64,000 bases of DNA from Pacificimonas sp036351775 (GTDB taxonomy: Bacteria; Pseudomonadota; Alphaproteobacteria; Sphingomonadales; Sphingomonadaceae), in the NCBI GenBank assembly GCA_036351775.1, contig JAZBPX010000053.1, forward strand, positions 1-64,000. Reading direction: 5' to 3'. This document shows, one piece after another, positions 26,298-35,121 of this stretch. Both the position numbers and the translations under genes were made by a program. The notes under the pieces are model-generated. The model was not told the DNA's origin, did not search any database, and worked only from the letters and a program-made list of their open reading frames with translations. Each line of letters begins with the position of its first letter. Positions within the stretch are counted from its first letter, which is position 1.

Positions 26298-28484
26298 CTA
26301 GGCCGCGCCTGCGATCACCTTGTCGAGGGTCGCCGGATAGCTGCGGACACGCACGCCGGTGGCGTTGTAGATCGCGTTCACGACCGCTCCGGCCGCACCG
26401 CAAAAGCCGAGTTCGCCGATGCCCTTCGACTGAAGCGGGCAGGCGGCGTCGTCGCGTTCCTTGATAAAGACCACGTCAAGCGCGGGGACGTCGAGGTTCA
26501 CGGGGACGTGATATTCGGCGAGATCGTGGTTCACGATGTGGCCGTCGCGCGGATCATGCGCGAGCTCCTCGGTCAGCGCCGTGCCGATGCCCCAGGTCAT
26601 TCCGCCGATACACTGCGAGCGGGCCGTCTTCTCGTTGAGGATGCGGCCTGCCGCGTAGACCCCCAGCATCCGGCGCACGCGGGTTTCCCCGGTGAAGCGG
26701 TTCACCGCGACCTCACAGAAGTAAGCGCCGTAGCCGGCCTGCACATACGCCTCCGCCGTGTCACCCGGTTCGTACTTGCCCTCGACCTCGATGTCGGCAT
26801 CCAGGAGGTCGCTGAGCGGCGTGCGGGTATTGCCATGGATCGCGTCGCCGTCCTTCAGGGTCAGGTCGCCCTCGTCGCAGCCAAGGGCCTCGCAGATTTT
26901 CTCGCGCACCCCTTCGCAGGCGATGAACACGGACGAGCCGGACGATGACGCGCCCCAGCTTCCGCCCGAACCCGGTCCGTCGGGATCCTTGCTGTCGCCC
27001 AGCTCCACCCTGACCTTGTCGAAGGGCAGGCCGAGCATTTCGGCGGCGATCTGGCCCAGCACCGTATAGGTGCCGGTGCCGATGTCGGTCATGTTCGTGG
27101 CGACGGTCGCCGAGCCGTCCCTGTGCAGCGTCACGCGCGCGGCGGCCTCGCCGGTCTGGTTCACGCGGCTGGCACCCGCCATGCCGTGCCCGATCAGCCA
27201 TTCGCCCTCGCGCAGCCCGCCGGGCGTCCGGTTCCGGTCCGCCCAGCCAAACCGCTTCGCGCCTTCCTCAAGGCATTCGGCATATTTGCGACTGGAATAG
27301 GGAATGTCCTCTTCCGGGTGGCAATCGGGCAGGTTGCGCTTGCGAAGCTCCACGGGGTCGATCCCTGCGGCCTCCGCCAGTTCGTCCATCGCGTTTTCAA
27401 GGACCGGCATGCCGACCGCTTCCCCCGGGGCGCGGACAGAGCCCGCGGCGGGCCGGTGAATGCGCGCCACGTCGAGCGAGATTTTGCGGTTCTCGCCGCC
27501 GTAGAGAAAGTGCGTCGACTGCGGCACGGGCTCGGCGAACGGTTCGTCCGGAAGGTTCGAGACGAGGCTTTCATGACCAAGGCCGGTCAGTACGCCGTTC
27601 TCGTCGCAGGCGAGGCGGACATGCTGGCGCGTTTCTGAGCGGCGCATAATGCCCTCGAAGACCTGCTGGCGGGTCATGACGACGGATACGGGACGGCCGA
27701 GGCCGCGCGCCGCGACGGCGGCGGCGATCGCCTCCTGGCTGATGCCGAGCTTCGAACCGAACCCGCCGCCGACAAAGGGCGAGAGGATGTGGACATCCTC
27801 GACATCGATGCCGAGCGAGTCCGCCAGCTCGTTCTTGTTGAAGTTCAGCATCTGATAGCTGCCGTAAAGGGTCAGCTTCCCGCCGTCCCATGAGGCGATC
27901 GCGGCGTGCGGCTCCATCGCGGCGGCGGCATGGCCGGCCGTCCGGTAAACCTGGTCGACGCTGTGCGCAGCCGCGCGCATCGCGGCGTCAAGGTCGCCTT
28001 GATCGACGGTCTCGTCATCCTGTCTTTCGGGTTCGACGGCCTCCGGATCGACAGCGCCGCCCGTTCCTTCGATCTCCAGCTCCATGCGATAGGCAGCGTC
28101 GCGGGCCTGTTCGAACGTTTCGGCGACCACCAGCGCCACCTGCTGGCCGACATAGGCGATGTCGCGCGTGCCCTGCACCGGCGCTTCGTCGGCCGTTCCC
28201 TGCGCGGGATTTCGCAGGAATTCGTCCGAAGAGAATACGCCAAGCACGCCGGGCATGACTTCGGCCGCTTCCCGGCCCAACGCCGTCAGTGTGCCGAACC
28301 GCGGCGCGCGCACCAGAACGCCGTGCGCCGCCCCTTCGATGTCATACTCGGCGGCATAGGTGGCCGTGCCGCTGACTTTCAGCGGGCCGTCCGGACGGCT
28401 CAGCGGCTTGCCGATCACGCCCTGCGCCATGGCATCGAGGCGGCGGCGTTCGTCGGGCTTGTCCATCGTGAAGCTGCGGGTCAT
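26298..28484 (-). CDS. Xanthine dehydrogenase-family molybdopterin subunit (PaoC/YagR-like)
   Basis: The 728-residue catalytic subunit has the two aldehyde oxidase/xanthine dehydrogenase domains. 'GKPLSRPDGPLKVSGTATY' is the usual start, 'GGGFGSKLG' binds the cofactor, 'RAPGEAVG' follows, and the active-site glutamate is in 'GIGELGFCGAAGAVVNA' near the C-terminus. PaoABC of E. coli oxidises aromatic aldehydes with molybdenum-cytosine-dinucleotide cofactor. This is the closest characterised relative by gene order and subunit features. The start overlaps the FAD subunit's stop by four bases. No XdhC/PaoD-type insertion chaperone is next to it, so that must be supplied from elsewhere. Confidence 0.9.
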   Translation of the reverse strand: MTRSFTMDKPDERRRLDAMAQGVIGKPLSRPDGPLKVSGTATYAAEYDIEGAAHGVLVRAPRFGTLTALGREAAEVMPGVLGVFSSDEFLRNPAQGTADEAPVQGTRDIAYVGQQVALVVAETFEQARDAAYRMELEIEGTGGAVDPEAVEPERQDDETVDQGDLDAAMRAAAHSVDQVYRTAGHAAAAMEPHAAIASWDGGKLTLYGSYQMLNFNKNELADSLGIDVEDVHILSPFVGGGFGSKLGISQEAIAAAVAARGLGRPVSVVMTRQQVFEGIMRRSETRQHVRLACDENGVLTGLGHESLVSNLPDEPFAEPVPQSTHFLYGGENRKISLDVARIHRPAAGSVRAPGEAVGMPVLENAMDELAEAAGIDPVELRKRNLPDCHPEEDIPYSSRKYAECLEEGAKRFGWADRNRTPGGLREGEWLIGHGMAGASRVNQTGEAAARVTLHRDGSATVATNMTDIGTGTYTVLGQIAAEMLGLPFDKVRVELGDSKDPDGPGSGGSWGASSSGSSVFIACEGVREKICEALGCDEGDLTLKDGDAIHGNTRTPLSDLLDADIEVEGKYEPGDTAEAYVQAGYGAYFCEVAVNRFTGETRVRRMLGVYAAGRILNEKTARSQCIGGMTWGIGTALTEELAHDPRDGHIVNHDLAEYHVPVNLDVPALDVVFIKERDDAACPLQSKGIGELGFCGAAGAVVNAIYNATGVRVRSYPATLDKVIAGAA

Positions 28485-29470
28485 GCCTCGTCTCCCATGC
28501 TGCAGATATCGATCAGCGTGGCCGCCAGTGCGCGTCGGGCCAGCGGGATCTTGAAGTCATTGTGGCCGTATCCGCGCGCATCTTTCAGGAGGACGTCCGC
28601 GGCCTTGTCGAACAGCGCTGCGGACGGCGCTTCCCCGACCAGCGCCTCTTCGACCCGTTCGTCGCGCCAGGGCGCATGGGCCAGCCCGCCAAAGGCGAGC
28701 GCGGCTGACGCGATCTTTCCATCCCGGACATCGACCACCGCCGCGACGCTGACCAGCGCAAACGCATAGGAAGCCCGGTCGCGCACCTTTCGGTAGCGCT
28801 GCTCACCGGAGGGCGGGCGCGGCAGTGTCACGGCGGTGATGACATCGCCCGGTTCAAGGACCGTGTCCTGCTGCGGCGTGTCGTGGGGCAGGCGGTGGAA
28901 ATATTTCGCCGGTACGGTCAGCGTGTCGCCGCCCGCGCGTTCGATCTCGACCTCGGCGTCCAGCGCGCGCATGGCGACGGCCATGTCGCTGGGGTGCGTC
29001 GCGATGCAATGCTCCGAAGCGCCCAATATGGCGTGGATGCGGTTGAAGCCGTCAATGGCGTAACAGCCGGACCCGGGCTCGCGCTTGTTGCACGGCATGG
29101 CGGTGTCGTAGAAATAGCCGCAGCGCGTGCGCTGGCACAGATTGCCGCCGGTCGTTGCCTTGTTGCGCAACTGGCCGCTGGCCCCGGCGAGAAGCGCCCG
29201 GCTGAGAACAGGATAATCAGACCGGATGCGCGGATGCGCCGCCAGGTCACTGTTCGTCACCAGCGCCCCGATCCGCAGGCCGCCATCATCCGTCTCTTCG
29301 ATTTCTGCCAGCGGCAGGCGGTTGATGTCGACCAGCTGTCCCGGCGTTTCGACCTGCAGCTTCATCAAGTCGAGAAGGTTGGTGCCCCCGGCGATGATGG
29401 TTGCGCCGTCCGCCGCCTGGCCCGCGGCGGCGGAGACGCTCTCGGCGCGCGTGTAGTCGAAGGGCCTCAT
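28481..29470 (-). CDS. FAD/4Fe-4S subunit of molybdenum hydroxylase (PaoB/YagS-like)
   Basis: Starting at the ATG at 29470 (overlapping the iron-sulphur subunit's stop as ATGA), the protein has 329 residues. The FAD-binding loop 'TIIAGGTNLLDLMKLQ' and 'ATTGGNLCQRTRCGYFY' are typical. The cysteine-rich insert 'RTRCGYFYDTAMPCNK' followed by 'GSGCYA' matches the extra [4Fe-4S] site that distinguishes PaoB-type from ordinary xanthine dehydrogenase FAD subunits. It shuttles electrons from the molybdenum centre to an acceptor. A further upstream in-frame start would extend it 18 residues but has no family support. Confidence 0.9.
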   Translation of the reverse strand: MRPFDYTRAESVSAAAGQAADGATIIAGGTNLLDLMKLQVETPGQLVDINRLPLAEIEETDDGGLRIGALVTNSDLAAHPRIRSDYPVLSRALLAGASGQLRNKATTGGNLCQRTRCGYFYDTAMPCNKREPGSGCYAIDGFNRIHAILGASEHCIATHPSDMAVAMRALDAEVEIERAGGDTLTVPAKYFHRLPHDTPQQDTVLEPGDVITAVTLPRPPSGEQRYRKVRDRASYAFALVSVAAVVDVRDGKIASAALAFGGLAHAPWRDERVEEALVGEAPSAALFDKAADVLLKDARGYGHNDFKIPLARRALAATLIDICSMGDEA

Positions 29471-29964
29471 TCCGCCACCTCCGAGATCGCGTCCACGATG
29501 TTGGAATAGGCGGCGCAGCGGCAAAGGTTGCCGGACATGCGCTCGCTGATTTCCTCTCGGCTGAGGGCAGGAGCGCCGGTCAGATCGTCAGTAACGACGC
29601 TCGGCCAGCCGTCCCTGGCCTCCGCCAGCATGGCGGTCGCGGAGCAGATCTGGCCCGGCGTGCAATATCCGCACTGGTAGCCGTCATGATCGACAAAGGC
29701 CTGTTGCAGCGCCGACAGATCGCCCGGCGTTCCCAGCCCCTCGATCGTGGTGACCGCGTCGCCGTCGTGCATGCAGGCGAGCGTCAGGCAGCTGTTGATC
29801 CGCCGCCCGTTGACGATGACCGTACAGGCACCGCACTGGCCGTGATCGCAGCCCTTCTTGGTCCCGGTCAGCTTCAGGTGATGGCGGAGGGCGTCGAGAA
29901 GCGTGGTGCGCGGATCGAGGTCGAGCGCCGCTTCCTCTCCATTAACGGTCAGTCTGGTTTGCAT
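29467..29964 (-). CDS. 2Fe-2S subunit of molybdenum hydroxylase (PaoA/YagT-like)
   Basis: The 165-residue subunit has a plant-type ferredoxin cluster ('GCDHGQCGACTV' plus a distal Cys) and the all-helical second cluster domain ('QCGYCTPGQI' and 'NLCRCAAYSNIVDAI'). E. coli PaoA carries a Tat signal peptide. This protein begins directly with 'MQTRLTVNGEEAALDL', so the complex here should be cytoplasmic. It is the promoter-proximal gene of the three-gene unit, with a perfect dyad centred about 45 bases upstream of the start. Confidence 0.92.
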   Translation of the reverse strand: MQTRLTVNGEEAALDLDPRTTLLDALRHHLKLTGTKKGCDHGQCGACTVIVNGRRINSCLTLACMHDGDAVTTIEGLGTPGDLSALQQAFVDHDGYQCGYCTPGQICSATAMLAEARDGWPSVVTDDLTGAPALSREEISERMSGNLCRCAAYSNIVDAISEVAE

Positions 29965-29998
29965 GGGGCAGCTCCGGCAGGGGTTTCCCTACCGAGCG

Positions 29999-30021
29999 TC
30001 GGAACGCGCAGGATGTTCCGA
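29999..30021. promoter_or_regulatory. Perfect 7-bp dyad upstream of the molybdenum hydroxylase operon
   Basis: TCGGAAC and GTTCCGA are separated by nine bases and lie 35-57 bases before the ATG of the 2Fe-2S subunit. Arm length, spacing and position suit a dimeric repressor or activator. There is no T-run for a terminator. The regulator is unknown. Confidence 0.4.
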
Positions 30022-30151
30022 ACGGCTTGGCGGTCGGCAACGGGTTTGGGTCCTCCATCCCCGCGAAACCCTGAGTTTCCAATGGAGTGTCGCAGGGCGG
30101 CCTGACTGCGGTCAGTCGCCAAGGTTAGCGCAAACGAGGACACGCCCTAAC

Positions 30152-30637
30152 ATGGACGGTCCCGCCGTGCCCAGCAGCAGCGCCTCGCGAGCCTTCCGCG
30201 CGAACTCGTTGCCGTCACCAATCACCTGCACGAGGGGCGGCTCGCCGACGCCGATCAGATCTGCCGCCACTTTCTCCGGCGCCATCCGAAGTCGGTGGAA
30301 GGGCATGCGCCTTCTCGCGAAGATCGGCACCGAAATCGGCCGGTACTGTGCTGATTATGTCCGCTTGATGGACCATTGGGACCACGTGTTGGCCGGCCGC
30401 ATCCTGCGGGTTCAGCATGAGGATGTGCTGGGCGATCTTGAGGGGCAGACCCGCCGCATGCTCGACTATGTCGGCCTGCCGTTCGAGCACGCCTGCCTTG
30501 ATTTCCACAAGACCGACCGCGCCGTCCGCACGGCCAGCAGCGAACAGGTTCGCCAGCCTCTGAACCGCAAGGGGCAGGGGGCCTGGAAACCTTATGAACC
30601 CTGGCTCGGCGAGCTGAAGGCCGCGCTCGCCAGCTAG
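30152..30637 (+). pseudogene. Degenerate TPR-sulfotransferase gene
   Basis: Pieces of a TPR-containing sulfotransferase survive in different frames. Around 30165-30300 one frame reads like the N-terminal TPR helix ('LVAVTNHLHEGRLADADQI', then 'CRHFLRRHPKSVEG'). At about 30300 the match jumps by one base to 'MRLLAKIG'. Then, with several hundred residues missing, it continues as the C-terminal part 'YVRLMDHWDHVLAGRILRVQ', 'DVLGDLEGQTRRMLDYVGLP' and 'RTASSEQVRQPLNRKG', ending at a TAG at 30635-30637. The ATG at 30152 is in a different frame from the TPR piece. At least two frameshifts and a large internal deletion, including the PAPS-binding loop, make it non-functional. Confidence 0.82.
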
Positions 30638-30641
30638 GCCG

Positions 30642-30986
30642 TCAGCACATGCGTGCACCGTTCGGGACGCCCTGGTCCGGCCCCGCCAGCACGACCGCGC
30701 CGTCTTCATCGGTGAACCCCAGCACCAGCACCTCAGACATGAACGGGCCGATCTGCCGCGGCGGGAAGTTCACCACCGCCATGACCTGCCGCCCGGTCAG
30801 CGCCTCAGGCTCATAAAGGTCGGTGATTTGCGCAGAGCTTTTCCGCTCGCCGATCTCCGGTCCGAAATCGATCCACAGCTTGATCGCCGGCTTCCGCGCC
30901 TCTGGAAAGGGTTCGGCGCGCACCACGGTTCCGCAGCGGATGTCAACGTCCAGAAACCTCTCGAACGTGGTCGTCGCCGCTCTCAT
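30642..30986 (-). CDS. csaA: CsaA-type tRNA-binding-domain chaperone
   Basis: The 114-residue protein is a stand-alone EMAP/tRNA-binding OB-fold ('FLDVDIRCGTVVRAEPFPEA', 'KLWIDFGPEIGERKSSAQI', 'VMAVVNFPPRQIGPFMSEVL'). This is the size and pattern of CsaA, a homodimeric chaperone linked to protein export in Bacillus. Its ATG overlaps the otsA stop by four bases, so it is the last gene of the trehalose unit. The reading frame is open for another 200 codons upstream, but that stretch is the shadow of otsA. A proteostasis factor co-expressed with trehalose synthesis would fit a stress operon. Confidence 0.9.
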   Translation of the reverse strand: MRAATTTFERFLDVDIRCGTVVRAEPFPEARKPAIKLWIDFGPEIGERKSSAQITDLYEPEALTGRQVMAVVNFPPRQIGPFMSEVLVLGFTDEDGAVVLAGPDQGVPNGARMC

Positions 30987-32356
30987 TCGGCCAGCGCGGA
31001 CACGAAATTCTCCCGCCAGCGCTCCACATTCTCGACGCGGATATTCTCTTCCATCTGCGACCAGCGCGCCTTGCGCTCGTCCAGCGGCATGTCGAGTGCG
31101 GTCTTCAGCGAACGGCTGACATCGTCCGCGCTGTGCGGATTGACGATCAGCGCTTCGGTCAGCTGCTCCGCCGCACCGGCGAACTGCGACAGGATCAGGA
31201 CACCGGGATCGTCCGGGTCCTGCGCCGCGACATATTCCTTCGCAACGAGGTTCATGCCGTCGCGAAGCGGCGTCACCAGGCCCACGTCCGCCGCCCGGTA
31301 AAACCCGAACAGTTCGGCCCTCGGATAGCCGCGATTGACGTAGCGGATGGGCACCAGGTCGACCTCGGACCGGGCGCCGTTGATCTGGCCGGCCTTCTGC
31401 TCCAGCGCGGTGCGAATAAGCTGGTAGGAGTTCACATCCTGCCGCGACGGCGGCGCGACCTGCACATAGATCGTCTTGTTCACCAGTTCCGGCCAGGTAT
31501 CGAAGAAGCGGCCGATGGAATCGAACCGTTCCGGCAGGCCCTTCGAATAGTCCAGGCGGTCGACGCCGATAATGACCTTCCGCCCGCGGCAACTGCTTCG
31601 GATACGCTCCTCGCCCGCCTTCGCGAGGTCGGTCTGCCCGCCTTTGACGAAGTCCTCATAATCGAGGCCGATCGGGAAGTGCTTCACCCGCACCGTGCGC
31701 TCGCCGAACTTGACCGTGCCGTCCGCGCTGACCTCCGCCTGAAGCTCCCGGCGGCAATAGCCGAGGAAGCTGTCCACCGATTCTGAATCCTGGAACCCGA
31801 TCAGGTCATAGTCCAGCATCGTCAGCACCAGCCGCTCGTGAAAGGGCAGGGCGACGAGGAGGTTCCGCGGCGGCCACGGGATATGCAGGAAGAAGCCGAT
31901 CCTGTTCTTGGCCCCCCGCGCCCGCAGCCGCTCACCCAGCGGCAACAGGTGATAGTCGTGCACCCAGATCAGGTCGTCCTTCTCCAGCAGCGGCCCCATG
32001 CTGTCCGCAAAGCGGTCATTGACCCGCTCATACCCTTTGCCGAAATCCTGCTCATATTCGGCAAGATCGACGCGGTAGTGAAACAGCGGCCACAGGCTGC
32101 GGTTGGCGTAGCCGTTATAATATTCCTCGACGTCCTGCGGTTCGAGGTCGATGGTCGCCGTGGTCACGCCCTCGATCTTCTGCATGTTCAGATGACCGGT
32201 GAACTCCGGGGTCTCCTCGCCGGACCAGCCGAACCAGATGCCCCGCCGTTCCCTCAGCGCAGAGCCGAGCGCCACGGCAAGCCCGCCCTGCGCGCCCGCC
32301 GCGCCGCGCGCCTTTGGCACCGACACGCGGTTCGATACGACGATCAGGCGGCTCAT
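30983..32356 (-). CDS. otsA: Alpha,alpha-trehalose-phosphate synthase
   Basis: This is a GT20 enzyme of 457 residues that joins UDP-glucose and glucose-6-phosphate. Visible family landmarks are 'RLIVVSNRVSVPK' at the start, the glycine loop 'GAQGGLAVAL', 'FGWSGEE', 'WVHDYHLLPL' and the donor site 'GVDRLDYSKGLPER'. The ATG at 32356 is chosen because the conserved N-terminus starts there and it overlaps the GH15 stop as ATGA; the frame upstream of it is the tail of the GH15 gene in another phase. Product trehalose-6-phosphate goes to OtsB, encoded two genes upstream. Confidence 0.95.
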   Translation of the reverse strand: MSRLIVVSNRVSVPKARGAAGAQGGLAVALGSALRERRGIWFGWSGEETPEFTGHLNMQKIEGVTTATIDLEPQDVEEYYNGYANRSLWPLFHYRVDLAEYEQDFGKGYERVNDRFADSMGPLLEKDDLIWVHDYHLLPLGERLRARGAKNRIGFFLHIPWPPRNLLVALPFHERLVLTMLDYDLIGFQDSESVDSFLGYCRRELQAEVSADGTVKFGERTVRVKHFPIGLDYEDFVKGGQTDLAKAGEERIRSSCRGRKVIIGVDRLDYSKGLPERFDSIGRFFDTWPELVNKTIYVQVAPPSRQDVNSYQLIRTALEQKAGQINGARSEVDLVPIRYVNRGYPRAELFGFYRAADVGLVTPLRDGMNLVAKEYVAAQDPDDPGVLILSQFAGAAEQLTEALIVNPHSADDVSRSLKTALDMPLDERKARWSQMEENIRVENVERWRENFVSALAE

Positions 32357-34146
32357 CGGATCAGGCTCCAGGGTCTCGACAACAGGCCGGCGCAGTTGAT
32401 GATTCCGACCAGCGAGTAGGTCTGCGGAAAATTCCCCCACAGCTCGCCGCTGTTGAAATCGAGGTCTTCGGACAGCAGCCCGGACGCCGTGCGGTGCGAC
32501 AGCATGGTCTCGAACAGCGTCCGCGCCTCGTCCGTCCGGCCCGCCAGGTGCAGCGCCTCGATCAGCCAGAAGGTGCAGATGTTGAACGCGGTTTCCGGCT
32601 TTCCGAAGTCATCCTCGCTGTCATAGCGCAGCATGTGCTCGCCGCGACGCAGCGCCTTCTCGATGGCCGCGAAGGTCTGCTGGAACCGGTCATCGCCCGG
32701 CTTCAGGAAACGCAGGTCGATCATCTGGAGGAGGCTTGCGTCTAGATGATGTCCGTCCATTGCGGACGCGTAGTAGCCGCCGTCCTCGTTCCAGGCCTTA
32801 TCCTCAATCAAGTTGCGGATTTTCCGCGCGCGATCCGACCAGAAGTCCGCCCGCTCCACCAGCTTCAGCCGTCCGGCAACGTTCGCCAGACGGTCGCACG
32901 CGGCCCAGTTCATAAGGGCGGAATAGGTGTGCACCTCCTGCCTGGTACGGAACTCCCACAGGCCCGCGTCGGGCTGGTCATGATGCTGCCACGCCATCTC
33001 GCCGACCTGTTCCAGGCTCCGGAAGTCGGCCTCGCTCGCCATCCGGTAGAGCCGCTGGTCGAAGAACCCCTGCACGGTCGGCAGGACGATCTGTCCATAG
33101 GCGTCGTGCTGGATCTGGCTGAAGGCGGCGTTGCCCTTCCGAACGGGCCCCATGCCGCGATAGCCCGCCAGGTCCTCGGCGATGCTTTCGGTCAGCTCCG
33201 GCTCGCCCATGACCGAATATAGCGGCTGCACCTGCCCGCCGCCGGCATTGTCGACGATATTACGAAGGTAGCCGAGATACTTCTCCAGTACATCGAGCGC
33301 GCCAAGGCCGTTCAGCGCCTGCACCGTGTAATAGGAATCGCGGATCCAGCAGTAGCGGTAGTCCCAGTTCCGCTCGCTGCCCGGCGCTTCTGGGATTGAG
33401 GTCGTCAACGCCGCGACGATCGCACCGGTTTCCTCATGCTGGCACAGCTTCAGCGTGATCGCCGCGCGGATGACCGCCGCCTGCCACTCCATCGGCGTCG
33501 CGAGCCCACGTGACCAGTGCCGCCAGTAATGGTCGGTCGCCTCGAACATGGCCTCGACCTCTTGGCCCACATTACCGCTGAACGGTTCATCGGGGCCCAG
33601 GAAGAAGTGAAGGTCGGTTTCCACACGGAACGTCCGCGCCTCCATTACATAGCCAATGGGCGCGTCGGTCGACAGGCGGATGGCCTGCGCGCCGACAAGA
33701 TAACGGATATGATTGGTGCCGTTAGTGCGCTCGGCAACCTCTTCGCCGTAGCCCTTCATCGGCGACAGGTTGACGGTCAGGCGCGGGCTGCCCGACAGGG
33801 GGCGCACGATCCGTACGAAGGCAACGGGCCGGTACATCCGCCCGGAACGGCGAAAGCGGGGACAGAAATCGAGGATCTCGACGGCGCTGCCATCCTCGGC
33901 TTCCAGCCGCGTTCGCAGGATCGCGGTATTGCGCAGATAGTCCTGGCTGGCGCTGACCTGGCCTACCAGCTCGAAACGCCAGACGCCGACATCCTGCCGC
34001 TCCCCGTTCAGCAGGGCGCAGAAGACCGGGTCGCCGTCGACACGCGGAACGCAGCCCCAGACAAGGCCGCCCCGCTCGTCGATCAGTCCGGAAACCTGGC
34101 AGTTCCCGACCGGCCACAGTTCCAGCGAACTTACGGGGTCAGCCAT
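32353..34146 (-). CDS. GH15 glycoside hydrolase (glucoamylase/trehalase-like)
   Basis: The 597-residue protein has the N-terminal beta-sandwich and the (alpha/alpha)6 barrel of family GH15. 'ERNWDYRYCWIRDSYYT' lines the active site. The catalytic acid is the Glu in 'AGLWEFRTRQEVHTYS', and the base is the Glu in 'NSGELWGNFPQTYSLVGI'. No signal peptide, so it acts in the cytoplasm. Bacterial GH15 genes sandwiched between otsB and otsA are common, and in some lineages the enzyme is a trehalase. Glucan-trimming is the alternative. Its start overlaps the end of otsB by 16 bases. Confidence 0.9.
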   Translation of the reverse strand: MADPVSSLELWPVGNCQVSGLIDERGGLVWGCVPRVDGDPVFCALLNGERQDVGVWRFELVGQVSASQDYLRNTAILRTRLEAEDGSAVEILDFCPRFRRSGRMYRPVAFVRIVRPLSGSPRLTVNLSPMKGYGEEVAERTNGTNHIRYLVGAQAIRLSTDAPIGYVMEARTFRVETDLHFFLGPDEPFSGNVGQEVEAMFEATDHYWRHWSRGLATPMEWQAAVIRAAITLKLCQHEETGAIVAALTTSIPEAPGSERNWDYRYCWIRDSYYTVQALNGLGALDVLEKYLGYLRNIVDNAGGGQVQPLYSVMGEPELTESIAEDLAGYRGMGPVRKGNAAFSQIQHDAYGQIVLPTVQGFFDQRLYRMASEADFRSLEQVGEMAWQHHDQPDAGLWEFRTRQEVHTYSALMNWAACDRLANVAGRLKLVERADFWSDRARKIRNLIEDKAWNEDGGYYASAMDGHHLDASLLQMIDLRFLKPGDDRFQQTFAAIEKALRRGEHMLRYDSEDDFGKPETAFNICTFWLIEALHLAGRTDEARTLFETMLSHRTASGLLSEDLDFNSGELWGNFPQTYSLVGIINCAGLLSRPWSLIR

Positions 34147-34862
34147 CCATGCACCTCATCGACTGTGGGCAGGCGATAGGCCGCCTCGGTTTCGCGCGGC
34201 GCGCCGACCAGAATGCCGAAACCGCCCAATGCCTTCGCAGCGCGAAAGCCGTCTTCGTCCGTCACATCGTCACCCACGAACACCGGCGTATGACCGGTGA
34301 AGGGTTCGCGCGTCATGAACGTGCGCACGGCCTCGGCCTTATTTGCTCGCCGGGCCATCAGCTCAACGACCATCTTCCCGCGCTTGATGCCAAGATCATG
34401 CTGTGCTGCCAGCGTGTCCGCGAAAGCCTCGACCTGCGCCTTCATTTCCGGCCGCGCGCGGTAGTGCAGGCCCGTACCGTGCGGTTTGTCCTCGACCAGA
34501 ACACCCTCCTCATGCGCCGCAAAGGCCTTGATTGTCTCAAGAAGCGATGCGGGCATCGGTTCCGGGGCGCTCCCAACAGGCTCGCCCTTCGCATCGCGCA
34601 GGTCTGCGCCGTGCGATCCGGCCCTTGCGACCTGCACCGGTCCCAGATGCCGCTCGATGTCAGACAGGAACCGCCCGGATATTAGCGCCAGCCGCCCGCC
34701 CACTGCCGCCGAAAGGTTTTCCAGCCGCGTCGCCAGTCCGTCCGTCACCCGGATCGCATCGGGTTTGGCGGCAATCTCCACCAGCGTGCCATCGAAATCC
34801 AGGAACAGAGCCGTCTCTTGCAGGTCAAGCGGCGGAGGTGGTGGCAGCGGATTCGTCGACAT
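34131..34862 (-). CDS. otsB: Trehalose-phosphatase
   Basis: From the ATG at 34862 the protein has 243 residues. The HAD motifs are 'ALFLDFDGTLVEIA' (motif I), 'LALISGR' (motif II), the lysine region 'GIKRGKMVVEL', and 'VFVGDDVTDEDGFRAAKALG' (motif IV). It removes phosphate from trehalose-6-phosphate. An in-frame upstream ATG at 34916 would add 18 residues with no family match. It is the first gene of the otsB-GH15-otsA-csaA unit and divergent from the Pho-box phosphatase. Confidence 0.93.
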   Translation of the reverse strand: MSTNPLPPPPPLDLQETALFLDFDGTLVEIAAKPDAIRVTDGLATRLENLSAAVGGRLALISGRFLSDIERHLGPVQVARAGSHGADLRDAKGEPVGSAPEPMPASLLETIKAFAAHEEGVLVEDKPHGTGLHYRARPEMKAQVEAFADTLAAQHDLGIKRGKMVVELMARRANKAEAVRTFMTREPFTGHTPVFVGDDVTDEDGFRAAKALGGFGILVGAPRETEAAYRLPTVDEVHGWLTP

Positions 34863-35025
34863 CGCCGCTGTCGCTAGCGCCTCAAGGCGCGGGCGGCACG
34901 GAGAATCTCGCCGCACCGAACGAAGCTGCCTCGGTCAGTAGCGCGGCCCGGCGCTCTTGAGTCTCTGAAATGAAGCATTTCTGCCGCCAATCCGCAAAAA
35001 AACTGACGCGGAAACTTAAAGGAAT

Positions 35026-35043
35026 CCGTCAGCGATCTGTCAC
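35026..35043 (+). promoter_or_regulatory. Pho box
   Basis: Two seven-base direct repeats, CCGTCAG and CTGTCAC, are separated by CGAT, giving the 11-base period of a PhoB box (consensus CTGTCAT repeats). It lies 78 bases upstream of the large phosphatase start on the same strand. Position and downstream gene both fit phosphate-starvation control. One box unit only, not verified. Confidence 0.6.
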
Positions 35044-35121
35044 ATTCGAACCCTAGCCCGACCAGAACGGAGTGTGCTGCTCCGCCAAGTTCTTGTCTTT
35101 TTGGAATAGGGGTTTCGGGTC

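Noticed and set aside
30987..31592. N-terminal extension of csaA by about 200 residues
   Set aside because: This part is the out-of-frame shadow of otsA. CsaA is complete at 114 residues and starts with an ATGA overlap.
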